Positions 1-7,237 of a stretch of DNA of 63,296 bases are shown one piece after another. How positions within the stretch are numbered: the first letter of the stretch is position 1; each line of letters opens with the position of its first letter. Origin of the DNA: CAYMRL01 sp964398985 (GTDB lineage: Bacteria; Deinococcota; Deinococci; Deinococcales; Trueperaceae); NCBI GenBank assembly GCA_964398985.1, contig CAYNOS010000010.1, positions 1-63,296 on the forward strand, given 5' to 3'. The translations under genes were made by a program, and so were the position numbers. The notes under the pieces were generated by a model. The model was not told the DNA's origin. It searched no databases and saw only the letters and a program-made list of their open reading frames with translations.

Positions 1-76
<76 letters not shown>

Positions 77-86
77 CAAACTAGAG

Positions 87-105
87 CCCCGGCCGAGCGC
101 CGGGG
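87..105 (+). terminator. GC-rich hairpin after tRNA-Ala
   Basis: CCCCGGC (87-93) pairs with GCCGGGG (99-105) across a 5-nt loop, 32 nt after the tRNA CCA. The sequence after it (TTCATGCTTTC) is only moderately T-rich. Plausibly it ends the tRNA transcript in the present arrangement. Confidence 0.4.
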
Positions 106-318
106 TTCATGCTTTCTGGCTGTTTGCCAGCTACCTGACAGCTACGCCGGGCGCGGTCGACTTGCGGGTCTGAGAACAAGGACGCCTGACTTCCGAATGC
201 AGCAGCCTCACGCCTGAAGTCACTAGGTACCTCTGCGCATTGACATGCAGAAGACTGTCGCTCATGTCTCGACTCATGTGTCGCCTATCAGGTGTCGCAT
301 ATGTCTCGAAACCAGACA

Positions 319-354
319 CCCTCAGCTCCACCAGAGGAAGGCCCGTCCTAGACG
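319..354 (+). repeat. Direct repeat copy 2: duplicated tRNA-Ala 3' end
   Basis: CCCTCAGCTCCACCA at 319-333 is identical to the tRNA 3' end at 41-55, and CGTCCTAGACG at 344-354 repeats 66-76. No tRNA body precedes it: there is no T arm upstream of 319. It is therefore a displaced 3' end, best read as the far side of an integration or duplication scar. The 263 bp between the copies hold a short hairpin (87-105) and two ATGTCTCGA motifs (264-272, 301-309) but no convincing gene. Confidence 0.65.
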
Positions 355-358
355 GGCC
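340..358. terminator. Perfect 8-bp hairpin, probable bidirectional terminator
   Basis: GGCCCGTC (340-347) and GACGGGCC (351-358) form a perfect 8-bp stem with a 3-nt loop. It follows the second copy of the tRNA 3' end and lies 33 nt beyond the stop of the minus-strand ars/CDF operon. It could be the original tRNA terminator and also end the converging operon. Confidence 0.6.
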
Positions 359-391
359 ATTTACGTTCTCAGCCGCCCGTTCGCAGAGCCA

Positions 392-1216
392 TCACCTGTT
401 GGCGTCGTGTGGTGGAGCGAGCCTGAGGATGCGGACCGCGCCGCGCATGACGATGAGGAAGACGATGGCGCCGATGAAGAGGTCGGGCAGGCTGGAGTCG
501 AGCCAGCTGACCAACACCCCTGCGAGGATGACACCGATGTTGATGATGATGTCGTTGCTGGTGAAGATGAGCGACGCCTTCATGTGCACCTCGTCGCTGC
601 GGGCGCGCTGCAGCAGGTAGAGGCTGACACCGTTGGCGACCAGCGCCAGGCCGGACACGATGATCATGGTTTCGAAGTCGGGCGGCTCCTCGATGCCCAC
701 GAAGCGGCGTACCACCTCGATGAAACCGACGACAGCCAGGGTCAACTGGAAGTAGCCGCTGGCTGACGCAACGGTCTTCTTGCGGCCGACGCTCGCTCCT
801 ACCACCATCAGGCTGAGGCCGTACACGATGGCGTCGGCCAGCATGTCGAGGCTGTCGGCGACAAGACCCATCGAACCGGAGATGAGGCCGGTGGTGACCT
901 CGATGGCGAAGAACGCGAAGTTGATGACCAGCACGGTCCACAGCACCGTGCGCTGGTTGGCGGCCTGGGGCGCCTCCTGGCTGATCTCCTCGGCACCAGA
1001 GGCCTCCTTCGTCTCCACCAGTCGCGAGCCCAGAGCGAGCGCGTCGAGGGCCTTCTCGATGGGTTCGTGGGTGCCCTCGTGGTACACGGTGAGGCTGCGC
1101 TCGGCCAGATCGAAGACGAGACGCCTGATCGTTGGGACGCCGTCGAGCTTCATCCGGACGAGGTTCTCCTCTGCCGCGCAGTCCATCCCCGGGACCTTGA
1201 AGGACGACCTCACCAC
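392..1216 (-). CDS. Cation diffusion facilitator with N-terminal HMA-like domain
   Basis: 274-aa inner-membrane protein. Residues 4-65 resemble a heavy-metal-associated domain, but the usual GMxCxxC motif reads GMDCAAEE, so only the first cysteine (C13) remains. Residues from about 93 form a CDF-type membrane domain with the DSLDMLAD helix motif and a later HMKAS...SND helix. CDF proteins usually export divalent metals in exchange for protons. There is no clear C-terminal cytoplasmic domain. The start is GTG, immediately after the TAA of arsC with no gap (TAAGTG), so the two are co-transcribed and probably coupled. Context suggests metal or metalloid stress; the substrate cannot be read from the sequence. 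Confidence 0.85.
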   Translation of the reverse strand: MVRSSFKVPGMDCAAEENLVRMKLDGVPTIRRLVFDLAERSLTVYHEGTHEPIEKALDALALGSRLVETKEASGAEEISQEAPQAANQRTVLWTVLVINFAFFAIEVTTGLISGSMGLVADSLDMLADAIVYGLSLMVVGASVGRKKTVASASGYFQLTLAVVGFIEVVRRFVGIEEPPDFETMIIVSGLALVANGVSLYLLQRARSDEVHMKASLIFTSNDIIINIGVILAGVLVSWLDSSLPDLFIGAIVFLIVMRGAVRILRLAPPHDANR

Positions 1217-1624
1217 TTAGCGGGGGAGAGACTCGATGAGCTTGCGGCTCGTCGCGCCGATGGCGTCGCGCACCTCGCGCCAGCGGCCGAGGTCGTGGCC
1301 GCTGGGGTCGGGGAACGAGACGTGCAGGCGCGTGGTCTCGGCAGGGTAGGCGGGACACGCTTCGTTGGCCTCGTCGCAGACGGTGAGGACCACGTCGAAG
1401 CTCCAGGGGTCGTGCAGGTCGCGAAGGGTCTTGGAGGTGTGGCCGCTGATGTCGATGCCAACCTCCTGCATCACCTGGATGGCTTCGGGTTTGACGCGTG
1501 TAGCCTCGGTGCCTGCCGACTGCACCTCTGCTGCGAGTCCCGCAGCCTGTGCATGGTGCCTCAGCCACCCCTCGGCCATCTGGCTGCGGGCGCTGTTGTG
1601 GGTGCAGAGCACGAGGAGCCTCAC
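1217..1624 (-). CDS. arsC: Arsenate reductase, thioredoxin-coupled ArsC
   Basis: 135-aa low-molecular-weight phosphatase-fold protein. It has the CX5R loop at C7-R13 (CTHNSAR), a second cysteine pair at C83 and C90, and the general acid in a DPSG motif (D106). These match the three-cysteine relay of thioredoxin-linked ArsC such as the S. aureus pI258 enzyme (C10, C82, C89). It would reduce arsenate to arsenite in the cytoplasm. A thioredoxin gene heads the same operon and is a natural electron donor. The GTG start overlaps the stop of the acr3 remnant (GTGA). Arsenite made here would need an efflux pump, but the adjacent acr3 is truncated. Confidence 0.93.
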   Translation of the reverse strand: MRLLVLCTHNSARSQMAEGWLRHHAQAAGLAAEVQSAGTEATRVKPEAIQVMQEVGIDISGHTSKTLRDLHDPWSFDVVLTVCDEANEACPAYPAETTRLHVSFPDPSGHDLGRWREVRDAIGATSRKLIESLPR

Positions 1625-2019
1625 GAGGTGACCCCGTCGAGGCCATCGGCGCGTTCGGCGCTCGAACGAGACGCTTCGACTGCCGCCGCCACGACACCCT
1701 CCCGCGCCGGTGCGGGTGCAGGGAAGTAGCGCGTGCGCAGCCGCACGGCCACACCCACCAGCCCCAGGAGGAGCGGCACTTCGACGAGCGGGCCCACCAC
1801 TGCTGCGAATGCTACGCCCGAACCGAGCCCGAAGACGCTGATGGCTACTGCGAGGGCGAGTTCGAAGTTGTTGCTGGCTGCGGTGAACGACAAGGTGGCC
1901 GTCCGCGGGTAGTCGGCGCCGATGGCCCTCCCCATGGTGAAGGAGACGAGGAACATGATCACGAAGTAGAGCAGCAGCGGCAGGGCGATGGCGAGCACGT
2001 CAAGCAGGTGGGGAAGCAC
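1621..2019 (-). pseudogene. acr3 arsenite efflux permease, 5'-truncated remnant
   Basis: The 132-aa reading frame corresponds only to the C-terminal third of ACR3-family arsenite permeases, which are normally about 350 aa. It keeps the late helices with LLLYFVIMFLVSF and a conserved TAASNNFELA segment, which carry family-typical features. The conserved N-terminal helices, including the usual cysteine region, are missing. Upstream, the same frame stays open to the end of the csoR-like gene (2091), so no room exists for the missing part: an internal deletion has fused the remnant behind the repressor gene. A functional pump from this piece is unlikely. A small protein could still be translated from GTG at 2019. 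Confidence 0.75.
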
Positions 2020-2090
2020 GCCTGGATCGTGAGCAAGCAGGTCTAGCAGAGGCCTTGCCGCGACCGATCCGTCGACGCGGGGCTGGTCGC

Positions 2091-2366
2091 TCAGGCGAAC
2101 ATCATCAGCAGCTTCTCGAAGTCACCCGGGGTGAGCTCGGCGTCCCGCGCCCCCTCCGGCTCCGCCAGGCACTCCTGCATGGCGCTGGTGATGAGCGAGA
2201 CGCCAGCCCTGTCGATGGCCTTCGACGTCGCGGCTAGCTGAGTGACGACGTCGCGGCACGGCTTGCCGTCCTCGACCGCCCGGATCACGGCGGCGAGCTG
2301 CCCCTGCGCGCGGCGTAGGCGGTTCAGGACGCTGCGCCGCGACTCGGCGTCAGCGCCCGAGTTCAT
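2091..2366 (-). CDS. CsoR/CstR-family (DUF156) metal- or persulfide-sensing repressor
   Basis: 91-aa all-helical repressor. Two cysteines, C37 and C66, have the 29-residue spacing of the CsoR family. In copper-sensing CsoR a histidine sits four residues before the second cysteine; here that position is alanine (A62), as expected for a CstR-like persulfide sensor rather than a Cu(I) sensor. The ATG overlaps the stop of the thioredoxin gene (ATGA). A perfect palindrome upstream of thioredoxin (ACCCCCGGGGGT core) is the likely operator, so the protein probably represses its own operon. The family is clear; the inducer is inferred from the missing ligand. Confidence 0.88.
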   Translation of the reverse strand: MNSGADAESRRSVLNRLRRAQGQLAAVIRAVEDGKPCRDVVTQLAATSKAIDRAGVSLITSAMQECLAEPEGARDAELTPGDFEKLLMMFA

Positions 2367-2755
2367 GCGCCCGCCGCTGAGGCGACCTCAGCTTCCTTCT
2401 GCTGCTCCGCGACCTGCCTGTGGACGTCCTCCATGTCGAGGTCGCGCACGGCCTTGATCAGCTGCTCGAACTGCGCGCCCATCATCGCTCCGGGCTGGGC
2501 GAACACCAGCACGTTCTCTCTGAACGCCATCAGCGTCGGGATGGACCTGATGTTGAATGCCGCGGCCAGCTCCTGCTGCGCTTCGGTGTCGACCTTGCCG
2601 AACACGATGTCCTTGTGAGTCTCGGCCGCCTTCTCGAAGATGGGCGCGAACATGCGGCAGGGGCCGCACCAGCTCGCCCAGAAGTCGAGGAACACGATGT
2701 CGTTGTCGGTGATAGTCGCGTCGAGGTTCTCGGGGGTGATCTCTACGGTAGCCAT
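2363..2755 (-). CDS. Thioredoxin with C-terminal extension
   Basis: 130-aa cytoplasmic thioredoxin with active site WCGPC (W29-C33) and the cis-proline motif SIPTLMAF. It is about 20 residues longer than standard TrxA; the extra C-terminal tail is charged, probably helical and Ala/Glu-rich. The ATG at 2755 is preferred over upstream in-frame codons: TATACT lies 8 nt before it, and the predicted N-terminus then matches the thioredoxin fold. First gene of the trx-csoR-acr3 remnant-arsC-CDF operon. It could recycle the oxidised ArsC encoded downstream and, if the repressor senses persulfides, help reduce them. Confidence 0.9.
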   Translation of the reverse strand: MATVEITPENLDATITDNDIVFLDFWASWCGPCRMFAPIFEKAAETHKDIVFGKVDTEAQQELAAAFNIRSIPTLMAFRENVLVFAQPGAMMGAQFEQLIKAVRDLDMEDVHRQVAEQQKEAEVASAAGA

Positions 2756-2763
2756 CGCACGAG

Positions 2764-2784
2764 AGTATACCCCCGGGGGTGTAT
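2764..2784 (-). promoter_or_regulatory. CsoR/CstR-type operator overlapping the -10 box of trx
   Basis: ACCCCCGGGGGT (2769-2780) is a perfect 12-bp palindrome, extended to ATACCCCC/GGGGGTGTAT (2767-2784). G/C-tract palindromes flanked by TA are typical operators of the CsoR family. On the minus strand TATACT (2769 to 2764) lies 8 nt before the thioredoxin ATG and overlaps the palindrome, so repressor binding would block the promoter. Confidence 0.75.
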
Positions 2785-2858
2785 GGATGTCGCGGGGGAG
2801 ACGCTGGGAGGGACGGGCGGCTCTGGTCGACGGCGCCGTGGACGTATGACGGTGAGGC

Positions 2859-4238
2859 ATGCCCCGGTCCGCAGCCACGTCCCGAAGGGGCCCGCGCGCT
2901 CTGCGGCTGCTCGCCGCGTTGCTGTCGTTCGCGGTCGCGTGCGCTCCCACCACTCAGACAGGATCGGTGCAGTGGGTGCCGACCTCGGTCATCGACGCAG
3001 CAGCGGCCATCGAGGACCTCGAGTTCGTCGCCGCCACGCTGCTCGACGTCCACCCCTTGCTCGTAGAGCCACATGCGCGCGCCGAGCTGCAGGCGGCGCT
3101 CGCCGACGCCAGGTCCAAGTCCGCCGGCGACACCACCGTCTTCGAACACTTCGGGAACGCGGCCGCCCTGGTCGCAGCGTTGGGGGACTCCCACACGCGC
3201 CTCGTGGCGGCCGACCGCTACCTGCCGCTCGAGCTCGAGTGGCTGAGCGACGCTCTGGTCGTCGCGTACGTCGCCGAAGAGCACGCGGGTGCCGCCTTCG
3301 GAGACGAGGTGGTCGCGATAGGCGGCGCGGCGCCGGATTCCCTCCTCGAGCGCGTGGCGAAGCTCATCGCGACCGACAACGAGCAGTTCCTGCGCTTCCT
3401 CGCTAGCGACTACCTGACGCGCGAGACCGTGCTGCGCTGGCTGGGCTTGGTGGAAGCGGACGCGAGCGTGACGTTGACGCTGGCCGGAGCAGACGGCGGA
3501 TGGCGCCATGAGCGCCTCGAGTTCACCGCTGCCAGGCCGCAGGCGCCCGAGGAGCGCGAAGCGTTCGGCTGGGAGATCGTCGGCGACCACGGCTGGTTCT
3601 GGCTCGACGCCAGCGTCGACTCGCCTGCCTACCGCGAGGCCGTGGCCGCGTTCTTCCGGGAGCTCTCCGAGGCGGGCGTCGGCACCGTCGTGCTCGACCT
3701 GCGCCGCAACGGCGGTGGGCAGTCTGCGGTCGACGAGGCGCTGCTCACTCACCTGCCTGGGAGTGAGGTGCGCGCCTACCGCGTCACGGCGCGGCCCTCG
3801 CGTCAGGCCCTGTCGCGCTTCGGGCCAATCGCCGAGGTCCTGCAGCTGTGGCGCGACGCCTTCTGGGACGGCGTGCGCGCGGTGCCGGCGCCCGCCGATC
3901 CAGCGCACACGTTCAGCGGCGAACTCATCGTCGCGATCGGCCCCAACACCTTCAGCGCAGCGAGCGACCTCGCAACCCTGCTTCACGACAACCGCCTAGC
4001 CCTGCTGGTGGGCGAGCCGAGCGGTGGCAAACCCAGCTCGTACGGCGACACACTACACTTCACCTCGCCCAGCGGCGCGCTGACCTTCGCGGTCTCGTTC
4101 AAGAGCTTCACGCGCCCGGACCCTGGACGCGACCCAGCCGCCCAGCTGGTACCCGACGTCTACCTGCCGCAGACGCTGGCGAGCCTCAGGACGGGCGAGG
4201 ACCCCGTCGCGCTGTGGCTGGAAGCCAGAGACCGGTGA
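2859..4238 (+). CDS. S41-family peptidase, predicted lipoprotein
   Basis: 459-aa protein with a basic N-terminus, a hydrophobic stretch and a lipobox-like FAVAC, so probably lipid-anchored outside the membrane. The C-terminal half has the S41 (tail-specific protease) core: a VLDLRRNGGG motif, the likely nucleophile Ser366 in NTFSAASD, and the general-base Lys in GEPSGGKPSS. No PDZ domain is obvious between the N-terminal helical region and the core, which resembles S41 proteins outside the CtpA group. Substrate unknown. It is divergent from the thioredoxin operon, and its promoter region lies within 2785-2858. Confidence 0.85.
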   Translation: MPRSAATSRRGPRALRLLAALLSFAVACAPTTQTGSVQWVPTSVIDAAAAIEDLEFVAATLLDVHPLLVEPHARAELQAALADARSKSAGDTTVFEHFGNAAALVAALGDSHTRLVAADRYLPLELEWLSDALVVAYVAEEHAGAAFGDEVVAIGGAAPDSLLERVAKLIATDNEQFLRFLASDYLTRETVLRWLGLVEADASVTLTLAGADGGWRHERLEFTAARPQAPEEREAFGWEIVGDHGWFWLDASVDSPAYREAVAAFFRELSEAGVGTVVLDLRRNGGGQSAVDEALLTHLPGSEVRAYRVTARPSRQALSRFGPIAEVLQLWRDAFWDGVRAVPAPADPAHTFSGELIVAIGPNTFSAASDLATLLHDNRLALLVGEPSGGKPSSYGDTLHFTSPSGALTFAVSFKSFTRPDPGRDPAAQLVPDVYLPQTLASLRTGEDPVALWLEARDR

Positions 4239-4335
4239 CAGACAGTGCGGCGCCGAACGCGCCCGCAGCCAGTCGCAGCCAGACCGCCTGGACCGCGGCC
4301 GGTAGCATGGCCGGATAGGCAGCACCGGGCCACAA

Positions 4336-5547
4336 GTGGTGATCGTAGGCGGCGGCGCCGCTGGGTTCTTTGCCGCCATCGCCTGCCAGGAGCGGAACCC
4401 GGAAGCGCGGGTGGTGGTCCTCGAGAGCGGCCCCGCGGTGCTCTCCAAGGTCCGGATCTCGGGCGGTGGGCGCTGCAACGTCACCCACGACCAGCCCGAC
4501 CCCGCGCTGCTGGTGGCCGGCTACCCGCGCGGTGCCAAGGCTCTGCGCGGCCCGTTCACCCGCTTCGGACCGCGCGAGACGGTTGCCTGGTTCGAGGCTC
4601 GCGGCGTGGCGCTGAGGACCGAGCCAGACGGCAGGATGTTCCCGGTCAGCGACGATGCCGAGACGGTCATCGCGTGCCTGGTCGGCGCGAGCCGCGAAGC
4701 GGGTGCCGAAGTGAGGACCCGGGCTCCGGTGAAGGACATCGAGGTCCACAGTGGCGCCCAGCCGCGTTTCGAAGTCCGCCTCAAAGACGGCAGTGCGCTC
4801 GCGGCCGACCGTGTCCTGGTCGCCACCGGCGGGGCGCCGATCGGCTACCGCTGGGCAGCCGCCTTGGGGCACACGGTGATCCCGCCCGTGCCCTCGCTCT
4901 TCACCTTCGAGATCGATGATCCGAGGTTGAAAGGCCTCGCCGGTGTCTCGGTGCCGACGGCGCGCGTGCGCTTGGACGGCGCCAAGGAGAGCCACGAGGG
5001 ACCGCTGCTGGTGACCCATTGGGGGCTTTCCGGCCCGGCGGTGCTCAAGGCCTCGGCGTGGGGCGCGCGGTTGCTGCACGAGCACGGCTACCAGTTGGGA
5101 GTCACCATCGACTGGCTGCCCGGCACCAGCGAGGGCGAGGTCAAGGCCGCCCTGGCCGAAGCGAAGGGCTCCGATGCCCGTCGCAAGGTCCTGGCGGCCG
5201 GTCCCTTCGAGCTGCCCCAGCGCTTGTGGCGCGCCTTGGCGTCAGCGGCCGGGGCGACCGAGGGCACGCGCTGGGCCGACGCCTCCAACGCGCTGTTGGC
5301 AGCGCTCACCGGGGAGCTTTACGCGGGGCGCTTTCGCATCACCGGCAAGGGCGTGTTCAAGGAGGAGTTCGTCACCTGCGGCGGGGTGAAGCTCTCCGAG
5401 GTGGACTTCACGACGATGGAGAGCCGCGTTCGCCCGGGCCTGCATTTCGCCGGCGAGGTGCTCGATCTCGACGGCATCACCGGCGGCTTCAATCTGCAAG
5501 CCGCCTGGACCACCGGCTGGCTGGCGGGGCGGTCGCTGGCGAGCTAG
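4336..5547 (+). CDS. HI0933/YhiN-family flavoprotein
   Basis: 403-aa FAD-dependent protein of the HI0933 (aminoacetone oxidase-like) family. The N-terminal dinucleotide site GGGAAG (5-10) is followed by the family signature SGGGRCNVTH and, at the C-terminus, GEVLDLDGITGGFNLQ, which closes the FAD site. Length matches the family (about 400 aa). The GTG start directly precedes the first beta strand; no better start is in frame upstream. Physiological substrate is unknown for most members. It stands between unrelated genes, with about 100 nt upstream. Confidence 0.88.
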   Translation: MVIVGGGAAGFFAAIACQERNPEARVVVLESGPAVLSKVRISGGGRCNVTHDQPDPALLVAGYPRGAKALRGPFTRFGPRETVAWFEARGVALRTEPDGRMFPVSDDAETVIACLVGASREAGAEVRTRAPVKDIEVHSGAQPRFEVRLKDGSALAADRVLVATGGAPIGYRWAAALGHTVIPPVPSLFTFEIDDPRLKGLAGVSVPTARVRLDGAKESHEGPLLVTHWGLSGPAVLKASAWGARLLHEHGYQLGVTIDWLPGTSEGEVKAALAEAKGSDARRKVLAAGPFELPQRLWRALASAAGATEGTRWADASNALLAALTGELYAGRFRITGKGVFKEEFVTCGGVKLSEVDFTTMESRVRPGLHFAGEVLDLDGITGGFNLQAAWTTGWLAGRSLAS

Positions 5548-5599
5548 CGCCTGTGCGGCACGCTACACGTCCCGGGCGCGGGCCGCTTACCGTGAGGCG

Positions 5600-6778
5600 A
5601 TGGCTGCCATCGCCAGCAACGTCACCAGGATCTTCGGCGTGCACGACGAGGAGACCCTGCGCCAGCTGACCGACGTGGCCAGCCGCGCCGTGTACGTCGC
5701 GCTGATGGCCGACGGCCACCTCGGATACGTGATGCCCATCGGCGGCGTGGCCGCCTACCGGAACCAGGTCAGCGTCACCGGCGTCGGCTTCGACATCGCC
5801 TGCGGCAACGCGGCCATCCTCACCGACCTGACGACGGCCAGCGGTCTCGATCTCCTTGAGTTGGCGAACGAGATCCAGCGAACCTTCGCTTTCGGGGTAG
5901 GGGGGACCGCCGCCAGCGAAGACGCGCCGAGGGATCACTCGCTGTTCCGCTCGCCGGCCTGGGAGCTCGTGCCGGCCGAGCATCGCGAAAGGCTGCGCGA
6001 GCGCGCCCGTGACCAGTTGGGCACCATCGGCTCAGGCAACCACTACATCGACGTCTTCGCCGACGAGCAAGAGCGCCTGTGGGTCGGCGTGCACTTCGGC
6101 TCGCGGGGCTTCGGGTACAGCGTCGCCAGCGGCTTCCTCGCTCTCGCGCAGGGCGAGAAGTGGACGGCGCGCGTGAAGGAAGCCGAGGCGCTTCTCGATC
6201 TTGACTCCGAACTCGGCCGGGCCTACTGGCCCCTGATGAGCCTCGCGGGTGAGTATGCCTACGCCGGCCGCGAGTGGGTGGCTCGCAAGGTCGTGGACCT
6301 GATGGGTGGACGCGAGCTCGACCTGGTGCACAACCACCACAACTTCGCGTGGCGCGAAGAGCACTTCGAAGAGGACCTGATCGTGGTCCGCAAAGGGGCG
6401 ACCCCGGCGTTCCCCGGCCAACGCAGCTTCGTGGGGGGATCCATGGGAGACGACGCCGTGATCCTGCAAGGCGCCATCCCCCCAACCGAGGACCAGCGAG
6501 CGGCTCTCTTCTCGACCGTTCACGGAGCCGGCCGGGTGATGAGCCGCACCGAGGCGGCGGGCCGGAGGCGCGGCAAGCGCAGCTCTCACACCAAGGGGAA
6601 GATCACGCGCGCGATGCAGCAGGAGTGGCTGAACGAGAAGGGCGTCATCCTCCGCGGCGGCGGTGTCGACGAGGCGCCGCAGGTGTACCGGCGCTTGAGC
6701 GAGGTGCTCGCCGCGCAGGGCGACACCATCGAGGTGCTGCACACCCTCAGGCCGCTGGCGGTGGTGATGGCGAGATGA
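5600..6778 (+). CDS. RtcB-family RNA ligase (short form)
   Basis: 392-aa RtcB protein. Typical RtcB is about 480 aa; shorter bacterial forms such as this exist. Visible motifs are DGHLGYVMPIGG, the metal-binding cysteine in GFDIACGN, GSGNHYID, HNHHNF and HGAGRVMSR, which carries the histidine expected to take GMP. RtcB joins 2',3'-cyclic-phosphate or 3'-phosphate ends to 5'-OH ends using GTP and manganese, in RNA repair or tRNA splicing. No archease or RtcR gene is adjacent. TACCGT lies 6 nt before the ATG, fitting leaderless transcription. Confidence 0.92.
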   Translation: MAAIASNVTRIFGVHDEETLRQLTDVASRAVYVALMADGHLGYVMPIGGVAAYRNQVSVTGVGFDIACGNAAILTDLTTASGLDLLELANEIQRTFAFGVGGTAASEDAPRDHSLFRSPAWELVPAEHRERLRERARDQLGTIGSGNHYIDVFADEQERLWVGVHFGSRGFGYSVASGFLALAQGEKWTARVKEAEALLDLDSELGRAYWPLMSLAGEYAYAGREWVARKVVDLMGGRELDLVHNHHNFAWREEHFEEDLIVVRKGATPAFPGQRSFVGGSMGDDAVILQGAIPPTEDQRAALFSTVHGAGRVMSRTEAAGRRRGKRSSHTKGKITRAMQQEWLNEKGVILRGGGVDEAPQVYRRLSEVLAAQGDTIEVLHTLRPLAVVMAR

Positions 6779-6800
6779 GTCTGCGGCCCGACCCGCTCCC

Positions 6801-7112
6801 TCAAGCGGCGCGCGCCTCGGCGGCGGCGGCCAGTCGTTCGAGGTCCCCGGCGAGGTCACGGATGACCTCAGGATCGAGGTCGTAGTAGACCCAGCGGCCG
6901 CGGCGCTCGGCGGTGATGAGGCCGGCGTCGACCAGCTGCTTCATGTGGTGGCTGACGGTGGGTTGCGAGAGCCCGAGGAAGGCCTCCAGGTCGCAGGCGC
7001 ACACGCCGTCTTCGCGGCTGCAGCAGGCTTGAACCGGGGCGGCAAGGAACTCGAGGATCCTGAAGCGCGTCGGGTCGCCCAGCAGCCTCAACCGTTCGGA
7101 TAGGGGGACCAT
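6801..7112 (-). CDS. ArsR-family metalloregulator
   Basis: 103-aa winged-helix repressor. The HTH contains the family recognition-helix sequence LSQPTVSHHMKQL. Cysteines occur as a pair near the N-terminus (ACCS) and as CAC in the alpha-3 region (GVCACDL), the usual As(III)/Sb(III) ligand area. The ATG at 7112 (MVPLSERL) is chosen over ATG 7190 because the longer form would run through the operators and divergent promoter. An ATCGA-N6-TCGAT repeat lies immediately upstream, so autoregulation and control of the divergent flavoprotein gene are likely. Confidence 0.9.
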   Translation of the reverse strand: MVPLSERLRLLGDPTRFRILEFLAAPVQACCSREDGVCACDLEAFLGLSQPTVSHHMKQLVDAGLITAERRGRWVYYDLDPEVIRDLAGDLERLAAAAEARAA

Positions 7113-7115
7113 GAC

Positions 7116-7131
7116 ATCGATGCTAGTCGAT
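7116..7131. promoter_or_regulatory. ArsR operator, ATCGA-N6-TCGAT
   Basis: A perfect 5+5 inverted repeat with a 6-nt spacer starts 4 nt upstream of the arsR ATG, placing it over the ribosome entry or promoter region of that gene. The layout resembles ArsR/SmtB-family operators. Confidence 0.65.
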
Positions 7132-7179
7132 GGAATCGAGCGCTGTCTATGGGCAGGCTGCGCTCGCGCGATCATCATA

Positions 7180-7208
7180 TTGACAGGCATCGATGTCTGT
7201 TCTATCCT
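7180..7208 (+). promoter_or_regulatory. Promoter of the ArsO-like gene with operator in the spacer
   Basis: TTGACA (7180-7185), 17-bp spacer, TATCCT (7203-7208). The spacer holds a near-palindrome, CAGGCATCGATGTCTG (7184-7199), sharing the ATCGAT core of the arsR-proximal operator. The placement rules out the upstream GTG at 7193 as the start of the flavoprotein. Confidence 0.8.
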
Positions 7209-7237
7209 CCCCTCAGCCTACGTATCGAGGAGCGTCT

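Noticed and set aside
131..331. 66-codon minus-strand frame between the duplicated tRNA ends
   Set aside because: No ribosome-binding site and no family resemblance; lies within the presumed integration scar.
369..1754. 461-codon open frame on the minus strand
   Set aside because: Out-of-frame reading through the CDF transporter, arsC and the acr3 remnant; Arg/Pro-rich and without homology.
7193..7237. Upstream GTG start for the ArsO-like gene
   Set aside because: It would lie before the -10 box (7203-7208); ATG 7238 has a good ribosome-binding site.
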